Made by a program: the position numbers and the translations under genes. The notes under the pieces were generated by a model. That model was not told the origin of the DNA and ran no database searches. It saw only the letters and a list, made by a program, of their open reading frames with translations. This document shows positions 31,331 to 39,111 of a stretch of DNA of 64,000 nt, piece by piece. Location: positions 3,968,001-4,032,000 of the forward strand of contig NZ_FNRT01000002.1 in assembly GCF_900105585.1 (NCBI RefSeq). Direction: 5' to 3'. Position 1 is the stretch's first letter. The number at the start of each line of letters is the position of its first letter. The DNA comes from Nocardioides exalbidus (GTDB taxonomy: Bacteria > Actinomycetota > Actinomycetes > Propionibacteriales > Nocardioidaceae).

Positions 31331-32614
31331 CTATGACGCTCGCTTCACATTGACTGCCTTGGTGATGTAAGTGAGGGGCTGGGCGCCAGACTTCGATGCG
31401 ACAAGACGGACCTTCAGCTTCTTGCCCGCGTCTTGTCTGAGAACGGTGTAGGCGGCGCGGGTAGCTTTCTTGATCTTCCTACCGTTCACATACCACTGAT
31501 ACCTCACCCGTACCTGGGAATGCGCGAGCGTCCCGAGGTTCACTTTCAGACGCTTGCCAACAACAGCCTTCCCCTTGATGACCGGAGGCTTCTTGCCAAT
31601 TGAGATGGGTGTCACGACGGGAGCAGGTGGAACGGGGACGGGCTTGTTCGGGTCTGCCTTGACCTCGAAAGATGTCGTCTTGAGCACTCCGCCGTCGTGG
31701 CTGAGCTCAGCCCGATACGATCCGGGCGCAGGCGGGATGAAGGTAAACACGGTGTCAGCTGCGCCGACTACAACAGGAGCGCTAGTGGACTGCACAAGCG
31801 ATGCGCCCTGGAACCACTTCACCGTCGATACTCGCGATGAGCCCTTGGTGCCTAACGCGTATGCGTGGTAGTCCACCGGTTTGCCCTCAGTGAGCGAACT
31901 GCTCCAGAGGAGTCCTGAGACCCGCGGCGGGGGCACTTTGCCGGGGAACCAGTAGGTGCTTTCAGAGTCTGAGTCGTCTGCGCCGTTCAGCCTGTCGAGC
32001 TTGACAGACAAAAGCCAGCAACGGCAGGAGGAGTTGTAGTAGCTGTCGGGGTGCGAAACGCTGGAATAGATGTTGGCGTAGAACGGTCCAGCCTTCATGC
32101 AGTCTTGATCCGAGGAGAATGACGAGTGCGTCATGCCCCACGTCAGTTGAGTCCGATCGGCATTAAACGAGGCAGGAGTCGTGAATGGCAACGAACCGGC
32201 CGCGCCGGAAACCGTGAATTCACCGTACGGCGACCCTGTGCTGAAGCGTACGTTCATGTTGGCGCCGGCGCTGCACCAACTTGCAGAGTTCGGATCAGAC
32301 GGATTTGTACGCTGCGTTCTCCCTAAACTCAGGGGAAAGAATGTGTCATAAATGCGCGGACTGCTGGACGCGAGCGCAGGTCCATGGAAGCTCATCGAAG
32401 CCGAAATGGTGGATCCATTCTGGGTCACGGTCACTGAAGCAACGTCTGGCTCCGGACCACCACTGATGACCGACGAGGCGTCCGCTGGGTCCGAGATGGT
32501 GATGGCTTGCGGCGCTGCCCACGCAGGCGGCGAGATCAAAAGAGCTGACAGCAGGGCGAGCGGAAGACCGCGACGAAGGAGCACCGGGTCATTCTGCACG
32601 AGGCCTGCGCTCAT
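31331..32614 (-). CDS. Secreted protein with C-terminal Ig-like domain
   Basis: 427 residues from ATG 32614 (MSAGLVQNDPVLLRRGL). A signal peptide is evident (LALLSALLISPPAWAAPQA), cleavage near residue 34. The middle is Ser/Thr-rich with several Cys residues (SCRCWLL) and no recognised domain. The last 80 residues (PPVIKGKAVVGKRLKVNLG, YQWYVNGRKIKKATRAAYTV) are the Ig-like repeat common in exported actinobacterial proteins. GC content is lower than the flanks (about 57% in 32041-32100). A TTG start at 32641 is possible but precedes rather than follows the GAGGAG. Role unknown, perhaps surface binding. Confidence 0.65.
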   Translation of the reverse strand: MSAGLVQNDPVLLRRGLPLALLSALLISPPAWAAPQAITISDPADASSVISGGPEPDVASVTVTQNGSTISASMSFHGPALASSSPRIYDTFFPLSLGRTQRTNPSDPNSASWCSAGANMNVRFSTGSPYGEFTVSGAAGSLPFTTPASFNADRTQLTWGMTHSSFSSDQDCMKAGPFYANIYSSVSHPDSYYNSSCRCWLLSVKLDRLNGADDSDSESTYWFPGKVPPPRVSGLLWSSSLTEGKPVDYHAYALGTKGSSRVSTVKWFQGASLVQSTSAPVVVGAADTVFTFIPPAPGSYRAELSHDGGVLKTTSFEVKADPNKPVPVPPAPVVTPISIGKKPPVIKGKAVVGKRLKVNLGTLAHSQVRVRYQWYVNGRKIKKATRAAYTVLRQDAGKKLKVRLVASKSGAQPLTYITKAVNVKRAS

Positions 32615-32701
32615 TGCGGACCTTCGAGCAAGTCTCCTCAAACGGGGCAGGCCGCCGTGGCATGCGCGAACGCCCGTTCTTTGCTGTTGGCGTTCCCCCG
32701 C

Positions 32702-33607
32702 TTAGACCCCGGCAACGTAGGCCGTGAGGAAGTGGACGCCGTGGCGGTCAAGATTCCCGCGGGCGCGGTCGTAGTGCTCGGTGGTGCGTGGGTCGGAGTG
32801 TCTCGCGAGGATCTGCGCGTCACGTAGCGGAACGCCTGCGTCGAAAGCATTGCCGATCGCGGCATGACGGAGCGAGTGCGGGCTGGTGTGGCGTGGGATA
32901 GCTGCTGCCTTCGCGATGCGGGCGACCATACGGTAAACATCTCGGCGATCGATGGGATTGCCGGAGACAGGCCGCAGGATGAGCCGGCCCTCGGTCCGGT
33001 CGACTCGGCATGCCTCGAGAACACGCAGCACCGGAAAGGTGATGGGCATGGTGGCGGGCTTGTCGCCCTTCCCGACGAGGTGGATCACTCGATGTCCGCG
33101 GAGCGTTTCGACGTAGTCCTCGATCCGGACCGCGGCCGCTTCGGACGCGCGGAGGGCGTTGATGCCGAGGAGAAACGCGAGCGCCCCGTGGTGGACGGTG
33201 AGCGTCTGCGCGACTTGGAGGAAGCGGATGAGCTCGAGACGATCCAAGCCTTGAATGCGGGACTCGTCGCGGTACAACTTCGGCAGGCGTGCGTCGACGG
33301 CTGGGTCGGCCACGATGAGTCCATCGATGTGGGCGTACCTGAAGTACCCGCGGACGGCATGCATCGAGGTAACGACGGAGGACGCCATCAGCCCGGCTTG
33401 CCCGAGGTGTCGGATGTAGAGATCGATGTGGGCCCGCTGGATCCTGATGAGCGGGTCAAGCCTGTTCGTTTCGCACCAGGCGAACCAGCGCCGCAGCTGG
33501 GATGAGTACAGCGTGTGGGTGTGCCCGGAGTAGCGATCGAGGTACGACACTGCAGCAAGCTGCGCAGGTGTCATGGCGTCGGGTTGGAACGGAAGCAGCG
33601 TGTTCAT
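32702..33607 (-). CDS. Tyrosine recombinase / integrase
   Basis: 301 residues from ATG 33607, with AGGTGA 6 bases upstream. N-terminal SAM-like core-binding domain (YLDRYSGHTHTLYSSQLRRW). The catalytic domain has all residues: Arg in GINALRASEAAAV, Lys in HLVGKGDKPATMPI, HxxR in SPHSLRHAAIG, and His plus nucleophile Tyr in ILARHSDPRTTEHYDRARG. It should be active. A frame continues upstream to another Met but lacks a Shine-Dalgarno. It is the marker gene for a possible integrated island; no phage structural genes are present. Confidence 0.88.
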   Translation of the reverse strand: MNTLLPFQPDAMTPAQLAAVSYLDRYSGHTHTLYSSQLRRWFAWCETNRLDPLIRIQRAHIDLYIRHLGQAGLMASSVVTSMHAVRGYFRYAHIDGLIVADPAVDARLPKLYRDESRIQGLDRLELIRFLQVAQTLTVHHGALAFLLGINALRASEAAAVRIEDYVETLRGHRVIHLVGKGDKPATMPITFPVLRVLEACRVDRTEGRLILRPVSGNPIDRRDVYRMVARIAKAAAIPRHTSPHSLRHAAIGNAFDAGVPLRDAQILARHSDPRTTEHYDRARGNLDRHGVHFLTAYVAGV

Positions 33608-33764
33608 CGGTGTCACCTGGCGGAGTCGGCCAAGCGTCGCCTGGTCCGCCATCGAAGGGCGAGGCACTTGCCCGACGCTAAGACCGCAAAGGGGCTTGGA
33701 GGGGATCGCTGCCACCTTCGGCAATGCCGGGACCAGCTACGCGACCGACGGCTACGGTCCAGGC

Positions 33765-34583
33765 GTGGACGACACGACGGCGCCAGCCGAGAAGCAGATG
33801 CGCCTGCGGTATGCCGGCACGTGCAGGATCTGCGACGCCGCGCTGCCTGCGAAGACTGAAGCCGTCTACGAGCGCGAGACCAAGACCATCCGCTGCGTGA
33901 CCCACGACCACGATCTGCCTGAGCCAGACCTCGACGTTGATATCGGTGAGGCGGGGAGTTCCGCGCGGCGCGAGTTCGAACGCCGCAAGGCGGGGCGAGA
34001 GAAACGCATCCGTGACAAGCATCCGAAACTCGGCGGTCTCATCCTGGCCCTCAGCGACGACCCACCATCCACGACGGCGTGGGACACCGGAGCCGTCGTA
34101 GAAGAGCGCCTCGGTGGCCGCCTGAACTCGCTGCAGTCCGAGGCGTGCCGGGTCCTTCACGACCGGCGCATCCCCGAGAGTCGAGCGAACATCGACCACC
34201 TCGCAGTCACAACCACGGGCGTCTACGTGATCGACGCGAAGCGGTACAGCGGACGCCCACGCCTTCGGGTCGAGGGCGGGCTCCTGCGCCCACGTGTGGA
34301 ACGGCTCATCGTCGGCCGACGAGACTGCACCAAGCTGGTCGACGGAGTCCTCAAGCAGGTCGACGTCGTCCGCACAGTCGTCGGTGATCAGATCCCCGTG
34401 CACGGCGTCCTGTGCTTCGTCGACGCCGACTGGCCGCTGATCGGCGGCGCATTCACCACACGCGACGTCCAAGTCTTGTGGCCCAAACGCCTGCAATCCA
34501 CCCTCACGTCACCCGGCGACCTCGACGTTCACGCCATAGAACGAGTGCACCGCGAGCTAGCAAGCGCCCTGCCGTCGGCGTGA
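33765..34583 (+). CDS. NERD-domain protein with N-terminal zinc-ribbon-like segment
   Basis: 272 residues from GTG 33765. The N-terminus MRLRYAGTCRICDAALPAKT has a CxxC pair and resembles a zinc ribbon. A nuclease-related NERD domain follows in the middle: AWDTGAVVEERLGGRLNSL, RRIPESRANIDHLAVTTTGV and VIDAKRYSGRP (the D...DAK pattern of PD-(D/E)XK folds). The C-terminal part (VVGDQIPVHGVLCFVDADWP) is also usual for this family. Likely DNA/RNA processing; function not established. Divergent from the recombinase gene; the starts are 158 bases apart. Confidence 0.75.
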   Translation: MDDTTAPAEKQMRLRYAGTCRICDAALPAKTEAVYERETKTIRCVTHDHDLPEPDLDVDIGEAGSSARREFERRKAGREKRIRDKHPKLGGLILALSDDPPSTTAWDTGAVVEERLGGRLNSLQSEACRVLHDRRIPESRANIDHLAVTTTGVYVIDAKRYSGRPRLRVEGGLLRPRVERLIVGRRDCTKLVDGVLKQVDVVRTVVGDQIPVHGVLCFVDADWPLIGGAFTTRDVQVLWPKRLQSTLTSPGDLDVHAIERVHRELASALPSA

Positions 34584-34598
34584 CGGTGAACAGGCCAA

Positions 34599-34612
34599 GC
34601 GGCGGAATGGGC
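34599..34612 (+). repeat. 14-base repeat matching 31174-31187
   Basis: GCGGCGGAATGGGC is identical to 31174-31187, and both are followed within 4 bases by CAGGCCA. The pair brackets the secreted protein, recombinase and NERD genes. Candidate att-type repeat, but a 14-mer can recur by chance in 64 kb of GC-rich DNA. Confidence 0.3.
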
Positions 34613-34747
34613 TTGCCAGGCCAACGCTCGAGCGATGTCCGGCAGTCGCCAAACCTTCGCCGAGAGCTGTGGAGCCGATCGGCCGGGGACGCTACGGCAG
34701 GCGAGCCACTCGGAGTCACTCTTATGACGCTGGCTGGGATCGCCGAT

Positions 34748-35212
34748 TCATTGAAGTGCAGATGAGCCCGCAGCTTTGCAGCGAACCGCCAGCTGATCGA
34801 GAGCGTCGATGAGCGTTCGAGCAGCCTCGCTGTCTGACATCGTGCCAGTCACGCCTCCCGTCCGGACGTGATCCTTCACCGGTGCCAAGCTGTCGATGAA
34901 GGGCTCTACCGCGTTCTTGGTCTCGGTGTCCCCATTGATCAGCCCGTCCAACGCGGCACTACTCATCGCCTCTAGCGTGTCGTAAGTGGGGATCAGTGGT
35001 TCGTCGTCCGCGAGTAGCGGCGCCTCGATCTCGGGACAGACATCGCGAAGTGATGCGACCGGTTCTGGCGTCTCGGTCGGAGCCGGTGACGGTGTCCCAC
35101 TGGAGGTCGCGTCTTCGCTCGGTTCAGGACTTGTGCTGCCCGCGCCTCCGCAGCCGGTGGCGACGAGCATGATGAGAAGTCCGCCGATTGCCTTCGCGAA
35201 GTGTTGGTTCAC
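34748..35212 (-). CDS. Putative lipoprotein
   Basis: 154 residues from GTG 35212, with GGAGGA 5 bases upstream. It starts VNQHFAKAIGGLLIMLVATG and continues CGGAGSTS: a lipobox VATGC with Cys near residue 21. The next 35 residues are Ser/Pro/Thr/Glu-rich linker (PEPSEDATSSGTPSPAP). The folded part is acidic and helical with two Cys (LRDVCPEIEA, VRCKAAG). No family recognised. A longer frame begins at 35254 but the Shine-Dalgarno and lipobox fix 35212. Confidence 0.65.
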   Translation of the reverse strand: MNQHFAKAIGGLLIMLVATGCGGAGSTSPEPSEDATSSGTPSPAPTETPEPVASLRDVCPEIEAPLLADDEPLIPTYDTLEAMSSAALDGLINGDTETKNAVEPFIDSLAPVKDHVRTGGVTGTMSDSEAARTLIDALDQLAVRCKAAGSSALQ

Positions 35213-35394
35213 CGAGTCCTCCAGTTCCGTGCGGTGACCTGGCATGCCGGGCATGAGCTCACGATCTTGCGTCGAAACAGCTATGTACGCGACGATCCGG
35301 GATCACCAGTCTGAAGCAGAACATCGAGTCTCGCCGAGTGAGCGACGCAATCCCGACACGCGGCGGGGTGCCGCGCATTTCTTAAGCGTGACTG

Positions 35395-35412
35395 ACGTCT
35401 AGTCCCAGACGT
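35395..35412. terminator. Short hairpin past the HNH gene
   Basis: ACGTCT (35395-35400) and AGACGT (35407-35412) form a perfect 6-bp inverted repeat with AGTCCC between, 27 bases past the stop of the DUF222-HNH gene. Weak; could be a terminator or a small operator. Confidence 0.3.
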
Positions 35413-35438
35413 TCGGCTGAAGTCGAAGCACGCTCTCC

Positions 35439-36758
35439 TCACGTCCGCATGGTGAAGGTGAGGGTGTTGTCGGCGTGCGTCGTCACGAAGTAGCGAGAGT
35501 CGTGAACGAGCCGATGGTGGTGGGGGCAGAGGAGTCGGCCGGAGGCGAGTTCGGTGCGGCCGCCCTTGGCCCAAGGGTCGTCGTGGTGTGCGTGGCACCC
35601 GGAGGCGGTGGTCTCGCAGCCGCGGGCGGTGCAACCGCCGTCGCGCAGGCCGAGGGCGATGCGCTGGGACTTGGTGAACAGCCGCGTACTGCGCCCGAGA
35701 TCGAGGGGCACTGATCCGGCCCCGAGAACGGCAGGGATGATCCCGGCCTCGCAGGCGAGCCTGCGCGCTTGGCCGGCGGAGATGCGGGTGCCGTCGTCGA
35801 GCAGCGCGGTTGCCTGCTCGCCGAGGAGCTGCTCGAGGGTCATCGTGACCACGACGGTGGCACTCACCCCGGCGGTCTGTGGGGTGGCGTCGGCGGGGTA
35901 TCGCTCGACGTACTCGACGAACGCCTCGCCCAGGCGGCGCCGGAGCGGCTTCAGGGCCCCGGTCTCGTCGCGGAGCTGCTGGTCGGTGTGGCGGGCGGGG
36001 TTGGCGAGGGCGAGGAGGTGGCGCTGGAGCATCTTCCACGCCGTGGTCGGCATGGTGAAAGTGCCGTGGGAGGAGCCGTGGTCGTCGTCGTAGACGGTGA
36101 GGTCAGCGGTCGCGGCAGCACGGGCTTCCTCGGCGGCGAGGGCGGCCGCTTCGTGGGACTCCCCCACTTCAGGGGCCACCGTGTCGAGGATCCGCTTCCC
36201 GAGCTGGGTCAGGTCGCGGGCGTCGTGCTGGCGCGCGAGGCCGAGCAGCATGGTCTCGGCCTTGGCGCGGATCTCGTCGTCGACCCGTGCTGCCGGGAGG
36301 GCGTCCACGGAATCCACGATCTTGCGTGCCTGGTCGACCCGGAGGTCGCCGGCAGCGAACGCAGCCGCGGTGGGTGCGTGGGTCTCGGTCGCGAGGGCGC
36401 GCCCGAGGCGCACCAGCCGGCCGGCCTCGGCCCGGGTCAGTCGGCTGCGCCGCGCCCACCAGTGATGGGTGTGCCGTGCGCCAGTCGGCTCACCGAGGCG
36501 GCGGTCGTCGGCCTGGGCTGCTGTGGCGCACTGCATCGCAGCGAGACGGCTGGATGCGGTCGTGGTGGCGTCCAGCAGCTCGGTGACGTCGGCGTCCGAC
36601 AGTCCGGCCAGTGACAGCCCGTGGAGGTCGTCCAGCACACCATCGAGGCGCCGCAGCAGCGAAGCGACCGCCAAGGACGTCACTGGTGCTGACGCCGGAG
36701 CGTCGACCCCAGGCGCACGCCACTGGCCGGCGTCGTCCTCGGCGGGGATGGCACTCAC
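35439..36758 (-). CDS. DUF222 and HNH-endonuclease-domain protein (13E12 type)
   Basis: 439 residues from GTG 36758. The N-terminal 300 residues are the alpha-helical DUF222 region (LRRLDGVLDDLHGLSLAGLS, HTHHWWARRSRLTRAEAGRL). The C-terminal HNH motif is complete: GCHAHHDDPWAKGGRTELAS then LCPHHHRLVHD. This is the family of mycobacterial 13E12 repeats, often multi-copy and in some members induced by DNA damage. A LexA-like box lies at 36869-36884 and a hairpin that covers its Shine-Dalgarno at 36765-36813. Biological role unknown; it behaves like a mobile or selfish gene. Confidence 0.88.
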   Translation of the reverse strand: MSAIPAEDDAGQWRAPGVDAPASAPVTSLAVASLLRRLDGVLDDLHGLSLAGLSDADVTELLDATTTASSRLAAMQCATAAQADDRRLGEPTGARHTHHWWARRSRLTRAEAGRLVRLGRALATETHAPTAAAFAAGDLRVDQARKIVDSVDALPAARVDDEIRAKAETMLLGLARQHDARDLTQLGKRILDTVAPEVGESHEAAALAAEEARAAATADLTVYDDDHGSSHGTFTMPTTAWKMLQRHLLALANPARHTDQQLRDETGALKPLRRRLGEAFVEYVERYPADATPQTAGVSATVVVTMTLEQLLGEQATALLDDGTRISAGQARRLACEAGIIPAVLGAGSVPLDLGRSTRLFTKSQRIALGLRDGGCTARGCETTASGCHAHHDDPWAKGGRTELASGRLLCPHHHRLVHDSRYFVTTHADNTLTFTMRT

Positions 36759-36764
36759 GGAAAA

Positions 36765-36813
36765 CAGACCTCTCCGCGCCCTCGTGGCGCGTCGACTACA
36801 GGTGGAGGGTCTG
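36765..36813 (-). promoter_or_regulatory. Hairpin covering the HNH gene's ribosome-binding site
   Basis: In mRNA sense, CAGACCCTC (36813-36805) can pair with GAGGTCTG (36772-36765) with one bulge, enclosing an inner perfect stem GCGCC-ACGAG-GGCGC (36790-36776). The outer arm includes part of GGAGAGG, the only Shine-Dalgarno before GTG 36758. Folding would hide it. Confidence 0.45.
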
Positions 36814-36868
36814 TGTCTCTGAGGTGTGTACAGCCGTCATCGGCGAGGAAGGACCCGAGCTCGGCGGC

Positions 36869-36884
36869 TCGAAACTATGTTCGT
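36869..36884. promoter_or_regulatory. LexA/SOS-like box TCGAAACTATGTTCGT
   Basis: Matches the actinobacterial SOS consensus TCGAAC-N4-GTTCGA at 10 of 12 defined positions. It is 111 bases upstream of the DUF222-HNH start. The surrounding sequence (36870-36898) is locally AT-rich, as expected for a promoter. Confidence 0.5.
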
Positions 36885-37146
36885 ATTCTATCCCTTGAGT
36901 CCGACATCCGCGCTGGCGGGAGGGGTTCAGGGATCGTCAAGAACCGGAGTGGTGTCGAGGCTCGCTTCGCACCGTCATGACCGGCCTCGCCCTCTCGTCA
37001 GCGACGCTGTCCGCACCGACCACGGCGTACGCTACCGCGGCACAGCGGCACCTCGTGCTCGCGAAGGGGCCGAGGCCGGGGACGTACGAGGGGACGATCG
37101 ACCTGAAGGGCCCGCGAGCGGGGACGCGGCGTGGAACCTGTCCCAC
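36885..37146. other. Gap between HNH gene and MFS gene
   Basis: I see no convincing gene. A short plus-strand frame beginning at 36977 (MTGLALSSATLSAPTTAYA) looks like a signal peptide, but continues only into sequence antisense to the MFS gene, so it may be a decayed exported-protein start. GTGTCGAGGCTCGCTTCGC (36953-36971) resembles the GTCTCGA/GGCTCGCT words of the repeat at 44088. Confidence 0.35.
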
Positions 37147-38529
37147 TCACCGCTCGGACAGCACGCTCGCAGGCTGGGGTCGCGGTGCCCGCTCGCCGAG
37201 CAGCGCGACGCCGACGGCCCCGACGAGCGAGACCAGCGCCGTGACGAGGACGGCGCGGTGCCAGCCGTCGACCAGGCCCTGCGCGGTGACGGCGCCGGCG
37301 GGAGCAGCGACGACCGAGACCACGGTGACGCCGAGCGCCGAGCCGAGGTAGCGGGCGGTGTTGTTGGCCCCGCTGCCGAGGCCCGCCTGGCCGGGAGGCA
37401 CGCTCGCGACGCTCTCGCGACCCATCGCGGCGTTGAGGACGCCCGTCGCCACGCCGGCCAGCAGCAGGCCGGGCACGAACCTCGCCGGGCCGCTCCCGGT
37501 GCCGACGCCCAGCACGAGCAGCTGCCCCACGGTGATGACCGCGAGGGCACCCGACATCCGCGCACGACCGCTCCACGCCTCCGGGAGCCGGCGGGCCGCG
37601 AACGCCGTGACGACGCTCGGCAGCGACCACGCCAGCATCAGCCAGGCCGCGGTCGTCGCCGAGATGCCGAGGGCGGAGCCCACGAACCCGGAGACGTACG
37701 ACATCAGCGCGATGATCCCGGCACCCGTGGCCAGGCCGGCGATGTTCACCGCGCGGAAGGCCGGGCGGCGCAGCAGGCCGAGGTCGAGCATCGGATGGGT
37801 CGAGCGGCCCTCGACGACGACGAACGCCACGAGCATCGCCGCGCCGGCTGCCAGCAGCACCACGGTGACCGGACGCGCCCACCCGGCGCGCCCCTCGGTC
37901 AGCCCGGCGAGCAGCGACGCGGTGCCGAGCGCCATCAGCACGACACCCGCGAGGTCGAGCCTGGCCCGGTGGTCCGAGCGCGACTCCGGGCATCCCCGAC
38001 CGGCGACCGCGAGGGCGAGGCCGGCGACGCCCAGGACGACGTAGACGTCGCGCCAGGAGTGGAGCGAGCTCAGGTAGTTGCCGAGCAGCGGGCCGATCGC
38101 GATGCCGGCGCCGACACTCGCACCCCACACCCCGGTGGCACGGCCACGGGCGAGGGGGTCGGGATGCGCGTGGGCGATCATCCCGAGCCCGGCCGCGACC
38201 ACGGCTGCGCCGCCGGCACCGGCAGCGACGCGGGACGCGACGAAGGCGGTCACGTCCGTGGAGGCGGCACCTGCCAGCGACGCGAGCCCGAGGAGCAGGG
38301 AGCCCAGCACGAACCAGCGCCGGCGTCCGTAGTCGTCGGCCAGCCGGCCGGCGGTGAGCAGGAACGCACCGAGCCCGATGCTCATCGAGCTCAGCACCCA
38401 CGTGCCACCGCGGTGTCCGGCACCGAGCCCGGCGACGGTCTCGTTGAAGTTGGCCAGCGGTGCGGTGAAGGCCACGAGGACGGCGACCGTGCCGAGGGAG
38501 GCGGTCGCGAGGGTGCGGCGAGGCGACAC
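37147..38529 (-). CDS. MFS multidrug-type exporter (DHA2-like, 14 helices)
   Basis: 460 residues. AAGGAG is 5 bases before GTG 38529 (VSPRRTLATASLG), better placed than for the in-frame GTG at 38535. Family motifs: motif A region GRLADDYGRRRWFVLGSLLL, motif C GVWGASVGAGIAIGPLLGN (the antiporter motif), with about 12 to 14 helices in all. Such proteins export drugs or metabolites using the proton gradient. Divergent from an HxlR regulator that probably controls it through the shared operator at 38540-38562. Its C-terminal sequence is echoed in the remnant at 30725. Confidence 0.85.
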   Translation of the reverse strand: MSPRRTLATASLGTVAVLVAFTAPLANFNETVAGLGAGHRGGTWVLSSMSIGLGAFLLTAGRLADDYGRRRWFVLGSLLLGLASLAGAASTDVTAFVASRVAAGAGGAAVVAAGLGMIAHAHPDPLARGRATGVWGASVGAGIAIGPLLGNYLSSLHSWRDVYVVLGVAGLALAVAGRGCPESRSDHRARLDLAGVVLMALGTASLLAGLTEGRAGWARPVTVVLLAAGAAMLVAFVVVEGRSTHPMLDLGLLRRPAFRAVNIAGLATGAGIIALMSYVSGFVGSALGISATTAAWLMLAWSLPSVVTAFAARRLPEAWSGRARMSGALAVITVGQLLVLGVGTGSGPARFVPGLLLAGVATGVLNAAMGRESVASVPPGQAGLGSGANNTARYLGSALGVTVVSVVAAPAGAVTAQGLVDGWHRAVLVTALVSLVGAVGVALLGERAPRPQPASVLSER

Positions 38530-38539
38530 GGTCACTCCT

Positions 38540-38562
38540 TTTGGTTCGTTGACCAGACCAAA
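38540..38562. promoter_or_regulatory. Candidate HxlR operator TTTGGT-N11-ACCAAA
   Basis: TTTGGT (38540-38545) and ACCAAA (38557-38562) form an inverted repeat in the 51-base gap between the divergent MFS and HxlR genes. Position and symmetry suit autoregulation and control of the exporter by the HxlR dimer. Confidence 0.5.
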
Positions 38563-38580
38563 GCACGATAGCATCGCTCC

Positions 38581-39105
38581 ATGGCACTCGGCACCGACTA
38601 TCCGCGGCAGGACTGCGGCATCGCCCGCTCGCTGGAGCTGGTGGGCGAGCGCTGGACCCTGCTGATCCTGCGCGACTGCTTCCTCGGGGTTCGTCGCTTC
38701 TCCGACCTCCAGGCCCACCTCGACGTGTCACGCGCCGTCCTCGCAGCGCGGCTCGACGCCCTCGTCGCCGCCGGCCTCCTCGCCCGGGTCGGCGAGGGCC
38801 ATGCGTCCTACGAGCTGACGCCCGACGCGCTCGACCTCTGGCCGGTCCTGCACGGGCTCGCCCAGTGGGGAGACGGGCAGACCAGCCCGGGTCGCCCGCG
38901 ACGGACGTTCCACCACGTCGTGGACGACGCCGAGTGCGGGGTCCTCGGCGCCGACGGTCGCTGCACCACCTGCGACGCGGCTCCGCGCCCGGCCGACGTC
39001 GAGACACGGCCCGGCCCGGGGGCCGACCCGTTCCTGCGCGACGACCCGGTCTCCCGTGCCCTGCGCGTGCCCCACCGGCTGCTGGAACCGCTCGTCACCC
39101 GCTGA
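38581..39105 (+). CDS. HxlR-family winged-helix regulator
   Basis: 174 residues from ATG 38581. The HxlR core is clear: CGIARSLELVGERWTLLILR (with the conserved Cys at position 12), DCFLGVRRFSDLQAHLDVSR and VLAARLDALVAAGLLARVGE. The last 80 residues are an extension with CGVLGADGRCTTCDAAP, whose three Cys could bind a metal. Members sense aldehydes, redox or drugs through the conserved Cys. The divergent MFS gene is the likely target. Confidence 0.88.
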   Translation: MALGTDYPRQDCGIARSLELVGERWTLLILRDCFLGVRRFSDLQAHLDVSRAVLAARLDALVAAGLLARVGEGHASYELTPDALDLWPVLHGLAQWGDGQTSPGRPRRTFHHVVDDAECGVLGADGRCTTCDAAPRPADVETRPGPGADPFLRDDPVSRALRVPHRLLEPLVTR

Positions 39106-39111
39106 GCGCGC

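Noticed and set aside
32614..32641. TTG start at 32641 for the secreted protein
   Set aside because: The GAGGAG lies after, not before, that codon, and the extension would place Arg-rich sequence in front of a complete signal peptide.
36977..37351. Possible exported protein gene on the plus strand
   Set aside because: Only the first 20 residues look like a signal peptide; the rest is antisense to the MFS gene and has no plausible domain.
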